In this document: in pieces, positions 54,668 to 63,298 of the stretch
Numbering within the stretch: position 1 is the first letter of the stretch
How the letters are laid out: each line of letters begins with the position of its first letter
Source of the DNA: Sphingomonas insulae
GTDB taxonomy: Bacteria; Pseudomonadota; Alphaproteobacteria; Sphingomonadales; Sphingomonadaceae
Direction of reading: 5' to 3'
Assembly: GCF_010450875.1 (NCBI RefSeq)
Contig: NZ_CP048422.1
Location: 365,001 to 429,000, forward strand
DNA: 64,000 nucleotides
Made by a program: the position numbers and the translations under genes
Notes under the pieces: model-generated
What the model saw: the letters and a program-made list of their open reading frames with translations, nothing else
What the model was told of the DNA's origin: nothing
Database searches by the model: none

Positions 54668-56202
54668 ACGCGTTCGTCGACGCGCTGGGCCGGGTCCCGC
54701 CGTTGCTGGCGCAGCACGTGCTGCTGTCGGCCGCCGCGCTGCTGCTGGGGATCGTCATCAGCCTGCCGCTCGCCATCGTCGCGGGTCGGCGACCGCGCGC
54801 GGGCAGCGTCATCCTGGGGTTCGCCAGCCTGGTGCAGACCATACCCAGCCTCGCCCTGCTGGCGCTCTTCTATCCGCTGCTGCTGTGGCTGTCGGCGCTG
54901 GTCGGCGGCGGCATACCGGCGCTGGGGTTCCTGCCGTCGCTGATCGCGCTGACGCTGTATGCGCTGCTGCCGATCATCCGCAACGGCGTCGCCGGACTGA
55001 CCGGCATCGACCCCGCGGTGCGGCAGGCGGCGCAGGCGGTGGGGATGACGCCGGCCCAGACGCTGCGCCTGGTCGAGGCACCACTGGTCGCGCCCGTCCT
55101 GATCGCCGGCATCCGCACCGCGGCGGTGTGGACGATCGGGGCGGCGACGCTGTCGACCACCGTCGGGCAACCGAGCCTGGGCGACATGATCTTTGCCGGT
55201 CTTCAGACGCAGAACTGGGCGCTGGTGCTGGCAGGCTGCTTCGCGGCAGCGGGGCTGGCGCTGGCGACCGATGCGCTGATCGGACTGATCGAGCGCGGCA
55301 TCGCCCGCCGCCGGCGGCCGTTGTGGATCGGGGCCTGCGCCGCGCTGATCGCCGGGCTGCTGTTCGCCACCGCGCCGCTGTGGCATCGCGCCGACAGCGG
55401 GTCGGTGGTGACGATCGGCGCCAAGAACTTCTCCGAGCAATATATCCTCGCCCGGCTGATCGGCGACCGGCTGGAGCGGGCGGGCTATACGGTCCGCTAT
55501 CGCGACGGCCTGGGGTCGGCGGTGATCTATGGCGCGCTGAGCGGCGGCGACGTCGACGTCTATGTCGAATATGCCGGTACGCTGTGGACCGGACCGATGC
55601 GGCGCACCGACGTTCCCGACCCCAAGGCGATGGTGGCCGAAGTCGGGCGGTGGGCGCAGGCGACGAGCGGCGTACGGCTGATCGGGTCACTGGGGTTCGA
55701 GAACGCTTATGCCTTCGCGATGCGCGGCGATGACGCGAAGCGGCGCGGGATCGCCAGCCTGACCGATCTGGTCGGCGCATCGCCGGGGCTGACGCTGGGC
55801 AGCGACCTGGAGTTCCTGGAGCGGCCGGAATGGGCGGCGGTGCGCAAGGCCTATCCGTTGCGGTTCAAGGCGATGACGCCTTATGCGCCGACCTTCATGT
55901 ACCGGGCGCTGGCGAGCGGCGAGGCGGATGTCATCTCCGCCTTTTCGTCCGACGGGCGGATCGCGGCGGACCGGCTGACGGTGCTCGCCGATCCGCGCCA
56001 TGCGATCCCGAGCTATGACGCGCTGCTGATGATCGCGCCGAAGCGGGCGAAGGATGCGCGGTTCGCCGCCGCGCTGGCGCCGCTGGTCGGACGCATTGCG
56101 GTGGGCGCGATGCGCGAGGCGAATTATCAGGTCGACCGCGACACCGACAAACGGACGCCGGAACAGGCGGCGGACTGGCTGGCGACGCGCATCGGGCTTT
56201 GA
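54664..56202 (+). CDS. Fused ABC permease / substrate-binding protein (OpuCB-OpuCC / EgtU type)
   Basis: A 512-residue fusion. Residues 1-235 are a BPD permease domain with six or so helices (QHVLLSAAALLLGIVISLPL, SLVQTIPSLALLALFYPLLL, GAATLSTTVGQPSLGDMIFA). After a linker and a further helix at about 218-235 comes an OpuAC-type binding domain from about residue 243 (VTIGAKNFSEQYILARLIGD to the end), including VYVEYAGTLWTGPM. The binding domain sits on the periplasmic face, tethered to its own channel. Related fusions import choline, betaines or, for EgtU, ergothioneine; the ligand cannot be told here. It partners the ATPase upstream (ATGA overlap). Confidence 0.92.
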   Translation: MNAFVDALGRVPPLLAQHVLLSAAALLLGIVISLPLAIVAGRRPRAGSVILGFASLVQTIPSLALLALFYPLLLWLSALVGGGIPALGFLPSLIALTLYALLPIIRNGVAGLTGIDPAVRQAAQAVGMTPAQTLRLVEAPLVAPVLIAGIRTAAVWTIGAATLSTTVGQPSLGDMIFAGLQTQNWALVLAGCFAAAGLALATDALIGLIERGIARRRRPLWIGACAALIAGLLFATAPLWHRADSGSVVTIGAKNFSEQYILARLIGDRLERAGYTVRYRDGLGSAVIYGALSGGDVDVYVEYAGTLWTGPMRRTDVPDPKAMVAEVGRWAQATSGVRLIGSLGFENAYAFAMRGDDAKRRGIASLTDLVGASPGLTLGSDLEFLERPEWAAVRKAYPLRFKAMTPYAPTFMYRALASGEADVISAFSSDGRIAADRLTVLADPRHAIPSYDALLMIAPKRAKDARFAAALAPLVGRIAVGAMREANYQVDRDTDKRTPEQAADWLATRIGL

Positions 56203-56210
56203 AGAACGTT

Positions 56211-56365
56211 GGTTCGCGCGGAGGCGCGGAGAGAAGAGAGGGCCTGTGGAAGCAGAGCGAAGCGCCGCAGGCATTCTCCCCTCGCGGTCATGAGGGAATG
56301 ACAGCGGCTGCGCCGCGTAACCATCCTTCTTCTCCGCGCCTCCGCGCCTCCGCGTGGACCAACCT
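56211..56365. repeat. Family C inverted repeat, copy 3
   Basis: Left block GGTTCGCGCGGAGGCGCGGA then GAG (56211-56233); right block TCTCCGCGCCTCCGCGCCTC then CGCGTGGACC (about 56330-56359). These match the inner arms of the copy at 35241-35480. The outer GAAGACGC-type arms are missing. It lies between the convergent ABC and TonB-dependent receptor genes. Confidence 0.75.
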
Positions 56366-56375
56366 TCTTCGCACC

Positions 56376-59063
56376 CTAGAAGAACAGCTTGCGCAGGCTC
56401 AGCCGCACCGTGCGCCCCAAAGGATCGCGATAGTCGGGCTGGTAGGTGATCGGGGTCACGCCGGTCGCATCGCGCACCTGCTGGCGCGTGTTGAAGACGT
56501 TGTCGACCGACAGCGTCACCCGCGCGCCCCGGACCCAGGGGTGCGCCTTCACCAGCTCGAGTTGCTGCCCCAGATCGGCGAAGAGGCGGAGGTCGGCGGT
56601 GGCCAGCCCTTCGAAGCGCAGCGGCTGCGGGTTCGCCGCGGTGCCGCCGTTGACACGCGTGCCGGTGGCATAGTTCGCCGACAGCCGCACGCCGATACCG
56701 TTGTTCGAATAGCCCGCCTGCCCTTCGAATTCATGGCGCGACTGGCCGTCGCTGGTCGACGATCCGATGATGTCGCCATTGAGTGCGTCGAGCACCGGTC
56801 CGCCGTTGGCGACGGTCACACGTTCGGTCAGGTGCCAGGTGTGATAGAGCGCGAACTGGATGCGGCCACCGCCCTGACCACCCCGCCCGCCACCGAAGCC
56901 GCCACCGCCGAAGCCGCGGCCCCCGCCGCCACCGGGGCCACGCCGCCCGCCCTCACCCGGCGTCGCGGCGGCTTGCTGGCCATCGGCCGCGGGCGGCGGA
57001 CCACCCGCGGGTGGCGCGTCGGCCGGCGGCGTGCCGTCGCGTGATCCGCCCTCACGCGCGCGGTCGGGCCCGCCGCCCGGTCCGCCTTCACCGGGGCGAC
57101 CGTTGGCGCCGGGAAAGCGCAAGCCGGCGAACGGATTGGGGCCGGTGCCGGCGCGGAACGCCTCGATCTGTTTCTGGATCTTCGACTTGATCGGCTTCGA
57201 AAAATTGATCCCCCAGCGGATCTGTTCGCTTTCCGAACGGGCGAAGTTGATCGAGCGGCGATCGACGCGCACCAGATTGCCATCGCCGTCGCGGATGAAG
57301 CGATCCGGGAACGCGGCCTCGAACGCCGCGGTCGGCGAGGTCAGCGCCTGGATCGGATTGCGCACGTCCTGCTTGGTGTAATTGGCGGTGAGCGTCAGGT
57401 CCTTGTCGCTCCATGGTTTCAGGTTGAGCGCGAGGCGGGTGACGCGCCGGTCGCTGGACGCCAGGCCGGGGTTGCCGCCGGTCACCGTCGTCACCGTCAC
57501 CGTCTGCCCCTGCACGAAGTCGAACACGCGGACGTTGGGCGTGGTGACGATCGGGTTGCCGAGCTGTGCGGCGCTGGGCGCGATATCCTGCTGGTTGATC
57601 GAACCGATCACCCGCACGCCCTCTACCGGGCCCCAGTTGAGGCCATAGCCGTAGGCGGTGAGCGTACCGAAATCCGACAGGCGGTTGACCGCGACATTGC
57701 CGTTCACCGACAGATTGCCGAGGAAGCCGAGTACCGCGCGGCTGCGGCTGGCGATCGGCACGTCGATGTTGATGCGGCCATCGACGCTGTCGCGGGAAAT
57801 GTCACCGGTCGTCGTCGTCAGGCCGCGTACCGACCGGCTGCTGAAGTCGCTGGTGTCGGCACCGACGCGGATCGCGGTCGACACGTCGCCGGCGGGCAGC
57901 GTGAACAGCGGGCCGTTGACCAGCGCCTCCACCTCTGCCGTGTTGGAGATCGAGCGGGCGCGGTTGGCGGTGCCGATCCCGGTTTCGGTGACGGTGCGAT
58001 TGTCGGCGCGGTCGTATGCGCCGGTGACGGTCCACATCCAGCGCGGGCTTAGACGGCCGTTCAGGCTGGTCCCGACATGGCCGGTGACGCCGTTATTGCG
58101 CTGTTCGAGGGCATTGTCGCCGAGCGGCGCGCCGGCGGCATCGAGCGGCAGGCCGAAGCGGCCGACGCTTTGCGTCGCGGTGAGTTCGCCGTTGAGCGAG
58201 GCGGTGACGTCGCCGAGCGGACGCGCATAGGTGGCGTTGGTGCCGAAGCTGCGCGCGAACGGCAGCAGGGTGCGATACGGCCGCTGGTCGAAGCCGGTGG
58301 CGGCGCCTTCGGTGGTGGCGAGCGCGATGTCGCGTTCCGATTCGGTCAGGCCCGAGCTTTGCTGGTATTTGCTGTGGATGTTGAGCCGCGCGCCGCTGCG
58401 GATGGTGAGCAGGTCGAGTTCGCCCTGTGGCGTGTTGCGGCCACCGTCGGTCGCCTGACGATCGGCGAGTTCGACGGTGGTCGAGCGGAAGCGGCGGCGC
58501 AGGACGAAGTTCACCACCTTCTGATCGGCGGTATAGCCGTATTTCAGCGCGACCTCTTCGGGCAGGATATCGACGCGCAGGATCGCTTCGGTCGGGATGT
58601 CGCGGATTTCCTGGAAGCCCGAGATGCGTTTGCCGTCGAGCAGCACCACCGGCGGGCCACCCGCGCCGCTGCGCGTCTGCGGTGCGAGCTCGGTGAGCAG
58701 GTCCGAGACGCTGCTGACGCCATAGCTGCGGATGTCGGCCGGGCTGAGGATCTGTTCGGCGGGAATGTCGCCCACCACCGCCCCGGGCGGCCGGCGGCCG
58801 GTGACGACGATCTCGTTCTCGTCGCCCTCGTCGGCGTCGGACTGTGCCGCGGTGGGTTGCGGGGTCGAGGGCGCCTGCGCCGCGGCGGCGGCGGGAACCG
58901 CGGAATCGGCGGCGACCGCGGCGGGCTGGTCCTGCGGCGCGGTGCCGGTTTCGGTAGCGGGTGCGGGTGCGGGTGCGGGCTGGGTGTCCGGGGCGGGCAT
59001 CTGCTGCGCCGCCGCCATCGCCGGCCAACTCGCCGCGATCATCATTCCCGCCAACCAACGCAT
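56376..59063 (-). CDS. TonB-dependent receptor-like outer membrane protein with Gly/Pro-rich insert
   Basis: An 895-residue outer membrane protein. A signal peptide (MRWLAGMMIAASWPAMAAAQ) is followed by a long Pro/Ala-rich linker, a TonB-box-like DENEIVVTGRRPPG (about 80-93) and a plug domain (ADIRSYGVSSVSDLLTELAP, GGPPVVLLDGKRISGFQEIR). A beta-barrel ends in the aromatic LSLRKLFF required for outer membrane assembly. Residues about 655-733 form an unusual low-complexity insert of Gly/Pro/Arg (GGGGRGFGGGGFGGGRGG type) between barrel strands. The ligand is unknown. Convergent with the ABC genes; upstream is a family A repeat. Confidence 0.9.
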   Translation of the reverse strand: MRWLAGMMIAASWPAMAAAQQMPAPDTQPAPAPAPATETGTAPQDQPAAVAADSAVPAAAAAQAPSTPQPTAAQSDADEGDENEIVVTGRRPPGAVVGDIPAEQILSPADIRSYGVSSVSDLLTELAPQTRSGAGGPPVVLLDGKRISGFQEIRDIPTEAILRVDILPEEVALKYGYTADQKVVNFVLRRRFRSTTVELADRQATDGGRNTPQGELDLLTIRSGARLNIHSKYQQSSGLTESERDIALATTEGAATGFDQRPYRTLLPFARSFGTNATYARPLGDVTASLNGELTATQSVGRFGLPLDAAGAPLGDNALEQRNNGVTGHVGTSLNGRLSPRWMWTVTGAYDRADNRTVTETGIGTANRARSISNTAEVEALVNGPLFTLPAGDVSTAIRVGADTSDFSSRSVRGLTTTTGDISRDSVDGRINIDVPIASRSRAVLGFLGNLSVNGNVAVNRLSDFGTLTAYGYGLNWGPVEGVRVIGSINQQDIAPSAAQLGNPIVTTPNVRVFDFVQGQTVTVTTVTGGNPGLASSDRRVTRLALNLKPWSDKDLTLTANYTKQDVRNPIQALTSPTAAFEAAFPDRFIRDGDGNLVRVDRRSINFARSESEQIRWGINFSKPIKSKIQKQIEAFRAGTGPNPFAGLRFPGANGRPGEGGPGGGPDRAREGGSRDGTPPADAPPAGGPPPAADGQQAAATPGEGGRRGPGGGGGRGFGGGGFGGGRGGQGGGRIQFALYHTWHLTERVTVANGGPVLDALNGDIIGSSTSDGQSRHEFEGQAGYSNNGIGVRLSANYATGTRVNGGTAANPQPLRFEGLATADLRLFADLGQQLELVKAHPWVRGARVTLSVDNVFNTRQQVRDATGVTPITYQPDYRDPLGRTVRLSLRKLFF

Positions 59064-59168
59064 AGACTGCCCCTTGTTCGTACCGTGTCGGGGCCTCTAA
59101 ACGGCAAATGTCGCACAAATGTGCCGGATGATCGGCAATGGCGTGACACGTGTTTCCGCAAAGGCGTC

Positions 59169-59275
59169 GTCACCCCGGATTCGTTCGGGTTCCACCCCGC
59201 GGCGAGGTGTGCGGCTGGAGTATCGCGTCATCCGCTTGCGGCACAATGGACCCCGGAACGAGTCCGGGGTGACGG
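59169..59275. repeat. Family A paired palindrome
   Basis: Left arm GTCACCCCGGATTCGTTCGG then GTTCCA (59169-59194); right arm TGGACCCCGGAACGAGTCCG then GGGTGACGG (59247-59275). The arms are imperfect inverted copies. The loop starts CCCCGCGGCGAGG, like the loop at 48089. It lies between the MarR stop and the receptor start. Confidence 0.75.
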
Positions 59276-59307
59276 AGCCCTTGAACCCCCGTTTCGGCCG
59301 ATCCGCC

Positions 59308-59757
59308 CTACCGCCCGATCGTGAGCGTCACCGCCTCGATACGGCGGAGCATGTCCATGAATTGCGTGACGTCCGCCGGGTCGAAGGCGGCGAAGATGCG
59401 GCTTTCGAGGTCGAGCGCCTTGGGCGCGACCGCGGCGTAGAGGTCGCGGCCGGCGTCGGTCAGTTCGAGCAGGTGCGAGCGGCGGTCCTCCGGATTCGCC
59501 TGGCGCGCGAGCAGGCCGCGGTCGACCAGTGCGATCGCCGCGCGCGACACCGTGACCTTGTCCATCAGCGTCTTGGCGCCGATCGCCTGCTGGGTGATGC
59601 CGCCGGTTTCGGCGATCACCGCGACCAGCCGCCATTCGGGGATCGTCAGGCCGAACAGCGATTCATAGGCCCGCGCGATCGAATCGCTGACGAGGTTCGA
59701 GGTGATCGACAGGCGATAGGGAATGAAGTCGTCGAGGGAGAGGCGCTTGGGCTCCAT
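59308..59757 (-). CDS. MarR family transcriptional regulator
   Basis: A 149-residue winged-helix regulator. The DNA-binding region is visible as LTIPEWRLVAVIAETGGITQ, then QAIGAKTLMDKVTVSRAAIA (recognition helix) and the wing LLARQANPEDRRSHLLELTD. MarR proteins bind short palindromes as dimers and release them on binding aromatic ligands. It is divergent from hpd across 80 bp containing two similar 15-nt sites, so control of tyrosine catabolism is likely; the inducer is unknown. Start ATG 59757. Confidence 0.9.
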   Translation of the reverse strand: MEPKRLSLDDFIPYRLSITSNLVSDSIARAYESLFGLTIPEWRLVAVIAETGGITQQAIGAKTLMDKVTVSRAAIALVDRGLLARQANPEDRRSHLLELTDAGRDLYAAVAPKALDLESRIFAAFDPADVTQFMDMLRRIEAVTLTIGR

Positions 59758-59766
59758 CGCAACGTC

Positions 59767-59821
59767 GTATCAGTTGACACCAGTTTGGCAATAACGCACA
59801 TGGTTGGTAACGAATGATACC
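59767..59821. promoter_or_regulatory. MarR-hpd divergent control region with two 15-nt sites
   Basis: Site 1 is GTATCAGTTGACACC (59767-59781, plus strand). Site 2 is GTATCATTCGTTACC read on the minus strand (59806-59820). They match at 11 of 15 positions, face each other and are 24 bp apart. Site 1 contains TCA-GT-TGA within a GTnTCAnnTGAnAC palindrome and a TTGACA (59774-59779) that could be a -35 element. hpd's ribosome site CGGAG is at 59825-59829. Confidence 0.6.
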
Positions 59822-59837
59822 AATCGGAGTGCGCACG

Positions 59838-60902
59838 ATGGAACATATGGACGTCAACCCGATGGGGCTGAACGGGTTCGAATTCTGCGAATTCACGTCG
59901 CCCGACCCCGACGCGCTCGCCGCGCAGTTCGAGGCGCTGGGCTTCGTCGTCGCCGCGACGCATCCGACGAAGGCGCTGACCCGCTACAAGCAGGGGCGCA
60001 TCAACCTGCTGCTCAATCGCGAGGCGGCGGGCCACGCCGCCGACTTCCGCGCCGCACACGGCCCGTCCGCGAGTGCGATGGCGTTCCGCGTGCAGGATGC
60101 GCAGGCCGCCTATGACGCGGCGATCGCGCGCGGTGCCAGGCCCGCCCCCGCGGGTGCGGCGCTGGAGGGTATTCCGGCGCTGGAGGGGATCGGCGGGTCG
60201 CTGCTGTATCTGGTCGACCGTCACGGATCGGCAGGCAGCGTGTACGACGATTGGGACCAGACGCCCGGCGCCGCCGAGGCGGAGGCCGAGAACAATGTCG
60301 GCCTCGATCTGCTCGATCACCTGACCCACAACGTGCGGCGCGGCCAGATGCGGACGTGGTCGGCGTTCTACGGCCAGATCTTCGGCTTCGAGGAGCAGAA
60401 GTATTTCGACATCAAGGGCAAGGCGACCGGCCTGTTCAGCCAGGCGATGATCGCGCCGGACCGCGCCATCCGCATCCCGCTGAACGAGAGCCAGGACGAC
60501 AAGAGCCAGATCGAGGAATTCATCCGCGACTATAACGGCGAAGGCATCCAGCACCTCGCGCTGACCACCGACGACATCTACACGACGGTGGAAAAGCTGC
60601 GCGCCCGCGGCGTCAGGCTGCAGGACACGATCGAGACCTATTACGAACTGGTCGACAAGCGCGTGCCGAACCATGGCGAGGATCTGGAGCGGCTGCGCCA
60701 GAACCGCATCCTGATCGACGGCAACGTCGGCGAAGAGGGCCTGCTGCTGCAGATCTTCACCGAAACGATGGTCGGACCGATCTTTTTCGAGATCATCCAG
60801 CGCAAGGGCAACGAGGGATTCGGCAACGGCAATTTTCAGGCGTTGTACGAATCGATCGAACTGGATCAGATCCGGCGCGGGGTGATTACGGTCGACGCGT
60901 AA
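59838..60902 (+). CDS. hpd: 4-hydroxyphenylpyruvate dioxygenase
   Basis: Non-haem Fe(II) enzyme converting 4-hydroxyphenylpyruvate to homogentisate. The 354-residue protein has two vicinal-oxygen-chelate domains. The iron ligands are His161 ([11 protein letters not shown]), His239 ([13 protein letters not shown]) and Glu318 ([12 protein letters not shown]). The C-terminal [15 protein letters not shown] helix that closes the active site is complete. I chose ATG 59838, 8 nt after CGGAG; an ATG at 59814 overlaps the candidate operator. First gene of the tyrosine catabolic run and probably MarR-controlled. Confidence 0.96.
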   Translation: MEHMDVNPMGLNGFEFCEFTSPDPDALAAQFEALGFVVAATHPTKALTRYKQGRINLLLNREAAGHAADFRAAHGPSASAMAFRVQDAQAAYDAAIARGARPAPAGAALEGIPALEGIGGSLLYLVDRHGSAGSVYDDWDQTPGAAEAEAENNVGLDLLDHLTHNVRRGQMRTWSAFYGQIFGFEEQKYFDIKGKATGLFSQAMIAPDRAIRIPLNESQDDKSQIEEFIRDYNGEGIQHLALTTDDIYTTVEKLRARGVRLQDTIETYYELVDKRVPNHGEDLERLRQNRILIDGNVGEEGLLLQIFTETMVGPIFFEIIQRKGNEGFGNGNFQALYESIELDQIRRGVITVDA

Positions 60903-60924
60903 TCAGGGAGCGCTGCGCGAGCTT

Positions 60925-60950
60925 CCCCGCTCCCGACGGGAGGGGGGTTT
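60925..60950 (+). terminator. GC-rich hairpin between hpd and hmgA
   Basis: CCCCGCTCCC (60925-60934), GAC, GGGAGGGGGG (60938-60947) with one G-G mismatch, then TTT. It may attenuate or partly terminate between hpd and hmgA. The T-run is too short for a firm call. Confidence 0.35.
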
Positions 60951-60984
60951 CAGGGGTGGTGGAACAGGAGAGGACGCCAGAACA

Positions 60985-62280
60985 ATGACCGACCACCACC
61001 CCCACAGCGCCTATATCCCCGGCTTCGGCAACCATGTCTCGACCGAGGCGGTGGCGGGTGCGCTGCCGATCGGGCGCAATTCGCCGCAGCGGCCGGCGTT
61101 CGGCTTGTATGCCGAGCAATTGAGCGGCACCGCCTTCACCGCGCCGCGGCATGAGAACCGGCGGTCGTGGCTGTACCGGATGCGGCCGACCGCGGAGCAT
61201 CCGCCCTATACCCGCTACGCAGGCGCCGAACGGTTCGCGCCCGGCACCAGCGATGCGCCGCTCGCCCCCAACCGGCTGCGGTGGGATCCGATCGCGGACG
61301 CTGCGCCCGGCGTCGACCTGATCGACGGCATGACGACGATGCTCGCCAACCGCGACCCCGCCGATCTGGAGGGCGTTGCGCTCCACGTCTATGCGGCCAG
61401 TGCCGACATGGTCGACCGCGTCTTCATCGATGCGGATGGCGAATTGCTGTTCGTGCCGCAGGCGGGGCGGTTGGAGCTGCTGACCGAATTGGGCCGGATC
61501 ATGGTATCGCCCGGCCAGATCGCGCTGGTGCCGCGCGGGGTGCGCTTTCGCGCGCTGCTGCCGGACGGTGCGGCGAAGGGCTATGTCTGCGAGAACCACG
61601 GCAGCCTGTTCCGCTTGCCCGACCTGGGGCCGATCGGCGCCAACGGCCTCGCCAACCCGCGCGATTTCGAAACGCCGGTGGCATGGTTCGAGGATCGCGA
61701 CAACAAGACCGAAGTCGTCCAGAAGTTCATGGGATCGCTGTGGACGACGACGCTCGACCACAGTCCGCTCGACGTGGTGGCGTGGCACGGCAACCTGGCG
61801 CCATGGCGGTACGACCTGTCACGGTTCAACACGATCAACACCGTCAGCTTCGACCATCCCGATCCATCGATCTTTACGCTGCTGACCTCGCCCAGCGACG
61901 TGGCCGGACGCGCCAACGCCGATTTCGTCATCTTTCCGCCGCGCTGGATGGTGGCGGAGGGAACGTTCCGGCCGCCGTGGTTCCACCGCAACATCATGAG
62001 CGAGGCGATGGGCCTCATCACCGGCGCCTATGACGCCAAGGCCGAAGGCTTCGCGCCCGGCGGGATCTCGCTGCACAATCTGATGGCGGGTCATGGTCCC
62101 GACCTCGCCAGCTGGCAGGGCGCGTCCGCGGCCGACCTGAAGCCGCACAAGATCGAGGGGACGATGGCGTTCATGCTGGAAAGCTGCTGGCCGTACAGGC
62201 CGACCCGCTACGCACTGGAGCACAGCCAGCTCGACTACGATGCGGTGTGGGCGGACTTCCCCAAGGCGAGGTTGCCGTGA
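60985..62280 (+). CDS. hmgA: Homogentisate 1,2-dioxygenase
   Basis: Opens the aromatic ring of homogentisate to maleylacetoacetate using Fe(II). The 431-residue cupin protein has [40 protein letters not shown] at the N-terminus, and the iron-site region [20 protein letters not shown] followed by [14 protein letters not shown]. Start ATG 60985. It lies 82 bp after hpd, and the stop overlaps the maiA GTG start (GTGA). Confidence 0.97.
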   Translation: MTDHHPHSAYIPGFGNHVSTEAVAGALPIGRNSPQRPAFGLYAEQLSGTAFTAPRHENRRSWLYRMRPTAEHPPYTRYAGAERFAPGTSDAPLAPNRLRWDPIADAAPGVDLIDGMTTMLANRDPADLEGVALHVYAASADMVDRVFIDADGELLFVPQAGRLELLTELGRIMVSPGQIALVPRGVRFRALLPDGAAKGYVCENHGSLFRLPDLGPIGANGLANPRDFETPVAWFEDRDNKTEVVQKFMGSLWTTTLDHSPLDVVAWHGNLAPWRYDLSRFNTINTVSFDHPDPSIFTLLTSPSDVAGRANADFVIFPPRWMVAEGTFRPPWFHRNIMSEAMGLITGAYDAKAEGFAPGGISLHNLMAGHGPDLASWQGASAADLKPHKIEGTMAFMLESCWPYRPTRYALEHSQLDYDAVWADFPKARLP

Positions 62281-62906
62281 TCCTGCACGGCTATTGGCGG
62301 TCGGGCGCGGCGTATCGCGTGCGGATCGCCCTGACGCTGAAGGCGCTGGCGTACGAGCAGGTCAACCATGACCTGCGCACCGGCGGACAGGCCGACCCGG
62401 CCTATGCCGCGCTCAACCCGCAGCGGCTGGTGCCGGCGCTGGAGGTGGACGGGCTGGTGCTGACGCAGAGCGTCGCGATCCTCGAATGGCTCGAAGACCG
62501 GTTCCCCGAGCCTGCGCTGCTGCCCCCGGACGCCGATGGGCGCGCGATCGTGCGCAGCATGGTGCAGGCGATCGTCACCGACGTACATCCGCTCCACAAC
62601 CTGCGCACGCTGAAGGCGCTGCGGCAGGATATCGGCGCGTCCGAAGACCAGATGAATGCCTGGATGGCGCGCTGGATGACCGACGGGTTCGCCGCGCTGG
62701 AAACGCTGATCGCGCGGCATGGCGATGGCTTCGCCTATGGCGCGACGCCGACGCTGGCCGATTGCGTCGTCGTGCCGGCGCTCTATTCGGCGGAGCGATT
62801 CGGGGTCGATACCGCACCTTATCCGCGGCTGGTCGCGGCCGGTGCGCGGACCGCAAACCTGGCCGAAGCCGCGCACCCCACCCGCCAGCCCGACGCCGAC
62901 CGGTGA
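62277..62906 (+). CDS. maiA: Maleylacetoacetate isomerase (zeta-class GST)
   Basis: Glutathione-dependent cis-trans isomerase making fumarylacetoacetate. The 209-residue protein has [20 protein letters not shown] with the zeta-class catalytic-region Ser of [25 protein letters not shown] and [20 protein letters not shown] (glutathione site). The C-terminal helical domain includes [20 protein letters not shown]. The GTG start at 62277 overlaps the hmgA stop and is preferred to an in-frame start 10 codons upstream within hmgA. The stop overlaps the Rieske gene (GTGA). Confidence 0.94.
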   Translation: MILHGYWRSGAAYRVRIALTLKALAYEQVNHDLRTGGQADPAYAALNPQRLVPALEVDGLVLTQSVAILEWLEDRFPEPALLPPDADGRAIVRSMVQAIVTDVHPLHNLRTLKALRQDIGASEDQMNAWMARWMTDGFAALETLIARHGDGFAYGATPTLADCVVVPALYSAERFGVDTAPYPRLVAAGARTANLAEAAHPTRQPDADR

Positions 62907-63259
62907 GCGAACGGCTGACCGCGACGCCGGCGGGGGTCGCGCTGGCGCCGCTGACCGACATCGCCGACGGCAAGGCGCGCAACTTCGTCCTCCAGATGCG
63001 GGCCGGGCGGTTCCACGGCTTCGTGGTGCGGCAGGGGGACGCGGCGGTCGGCTATGTCGATCGCTGTCCGCATGCCGGCGTCCCGCTGGCGCAGCAGCTG
63101 GACGATTACCTCAGCCCCGGCGGCGACCTGATCGCATGCAGCTGGCATGGCGCGTTGTTCCGCATCGACGACGGGCTGTGCGTCGGCGGGCCATGCGCGG
63201 GCCAGCATCTGACGGCATGGCCGGTGACCGTCACGAACGGGATCGTCACCACCGCCTGA
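62903..63259 (+). CDS. Rieske [2Fe-2S] domain protein
   Basis: A 118-residue single-domain Rieske protein. The cluster ligands are Cys55-Pro-His57 (DRCPHAGVPL) and Cys79-x2-His82 (ACSWHGALF). It resembles ferredoxin components of dioxygenases or small nitrite-reductase-like subunits. Its position, fused by overlapping stop/start (GTGA) to maiA, suggests it supplies electrons in aromatic degradation or is simply co-regulated; neither is proven. Start GTG 62903. Confidence 0.9.
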   Translation: MSERLTATPAGVALAPLTDIADGKARNFVLQMRAGRFHGFVVRQGDAAVGYVDRCPHAGVPLAQQLDDYLSPGGDLIACSWHGALFRIDDGLCVGGPCAGQHLTAWPVTVTNGIVTTA

Positions 63260-63298
63260 CGTGATACACCTGCTGCTCTTTGGCGAGGGAGGCAGGAC

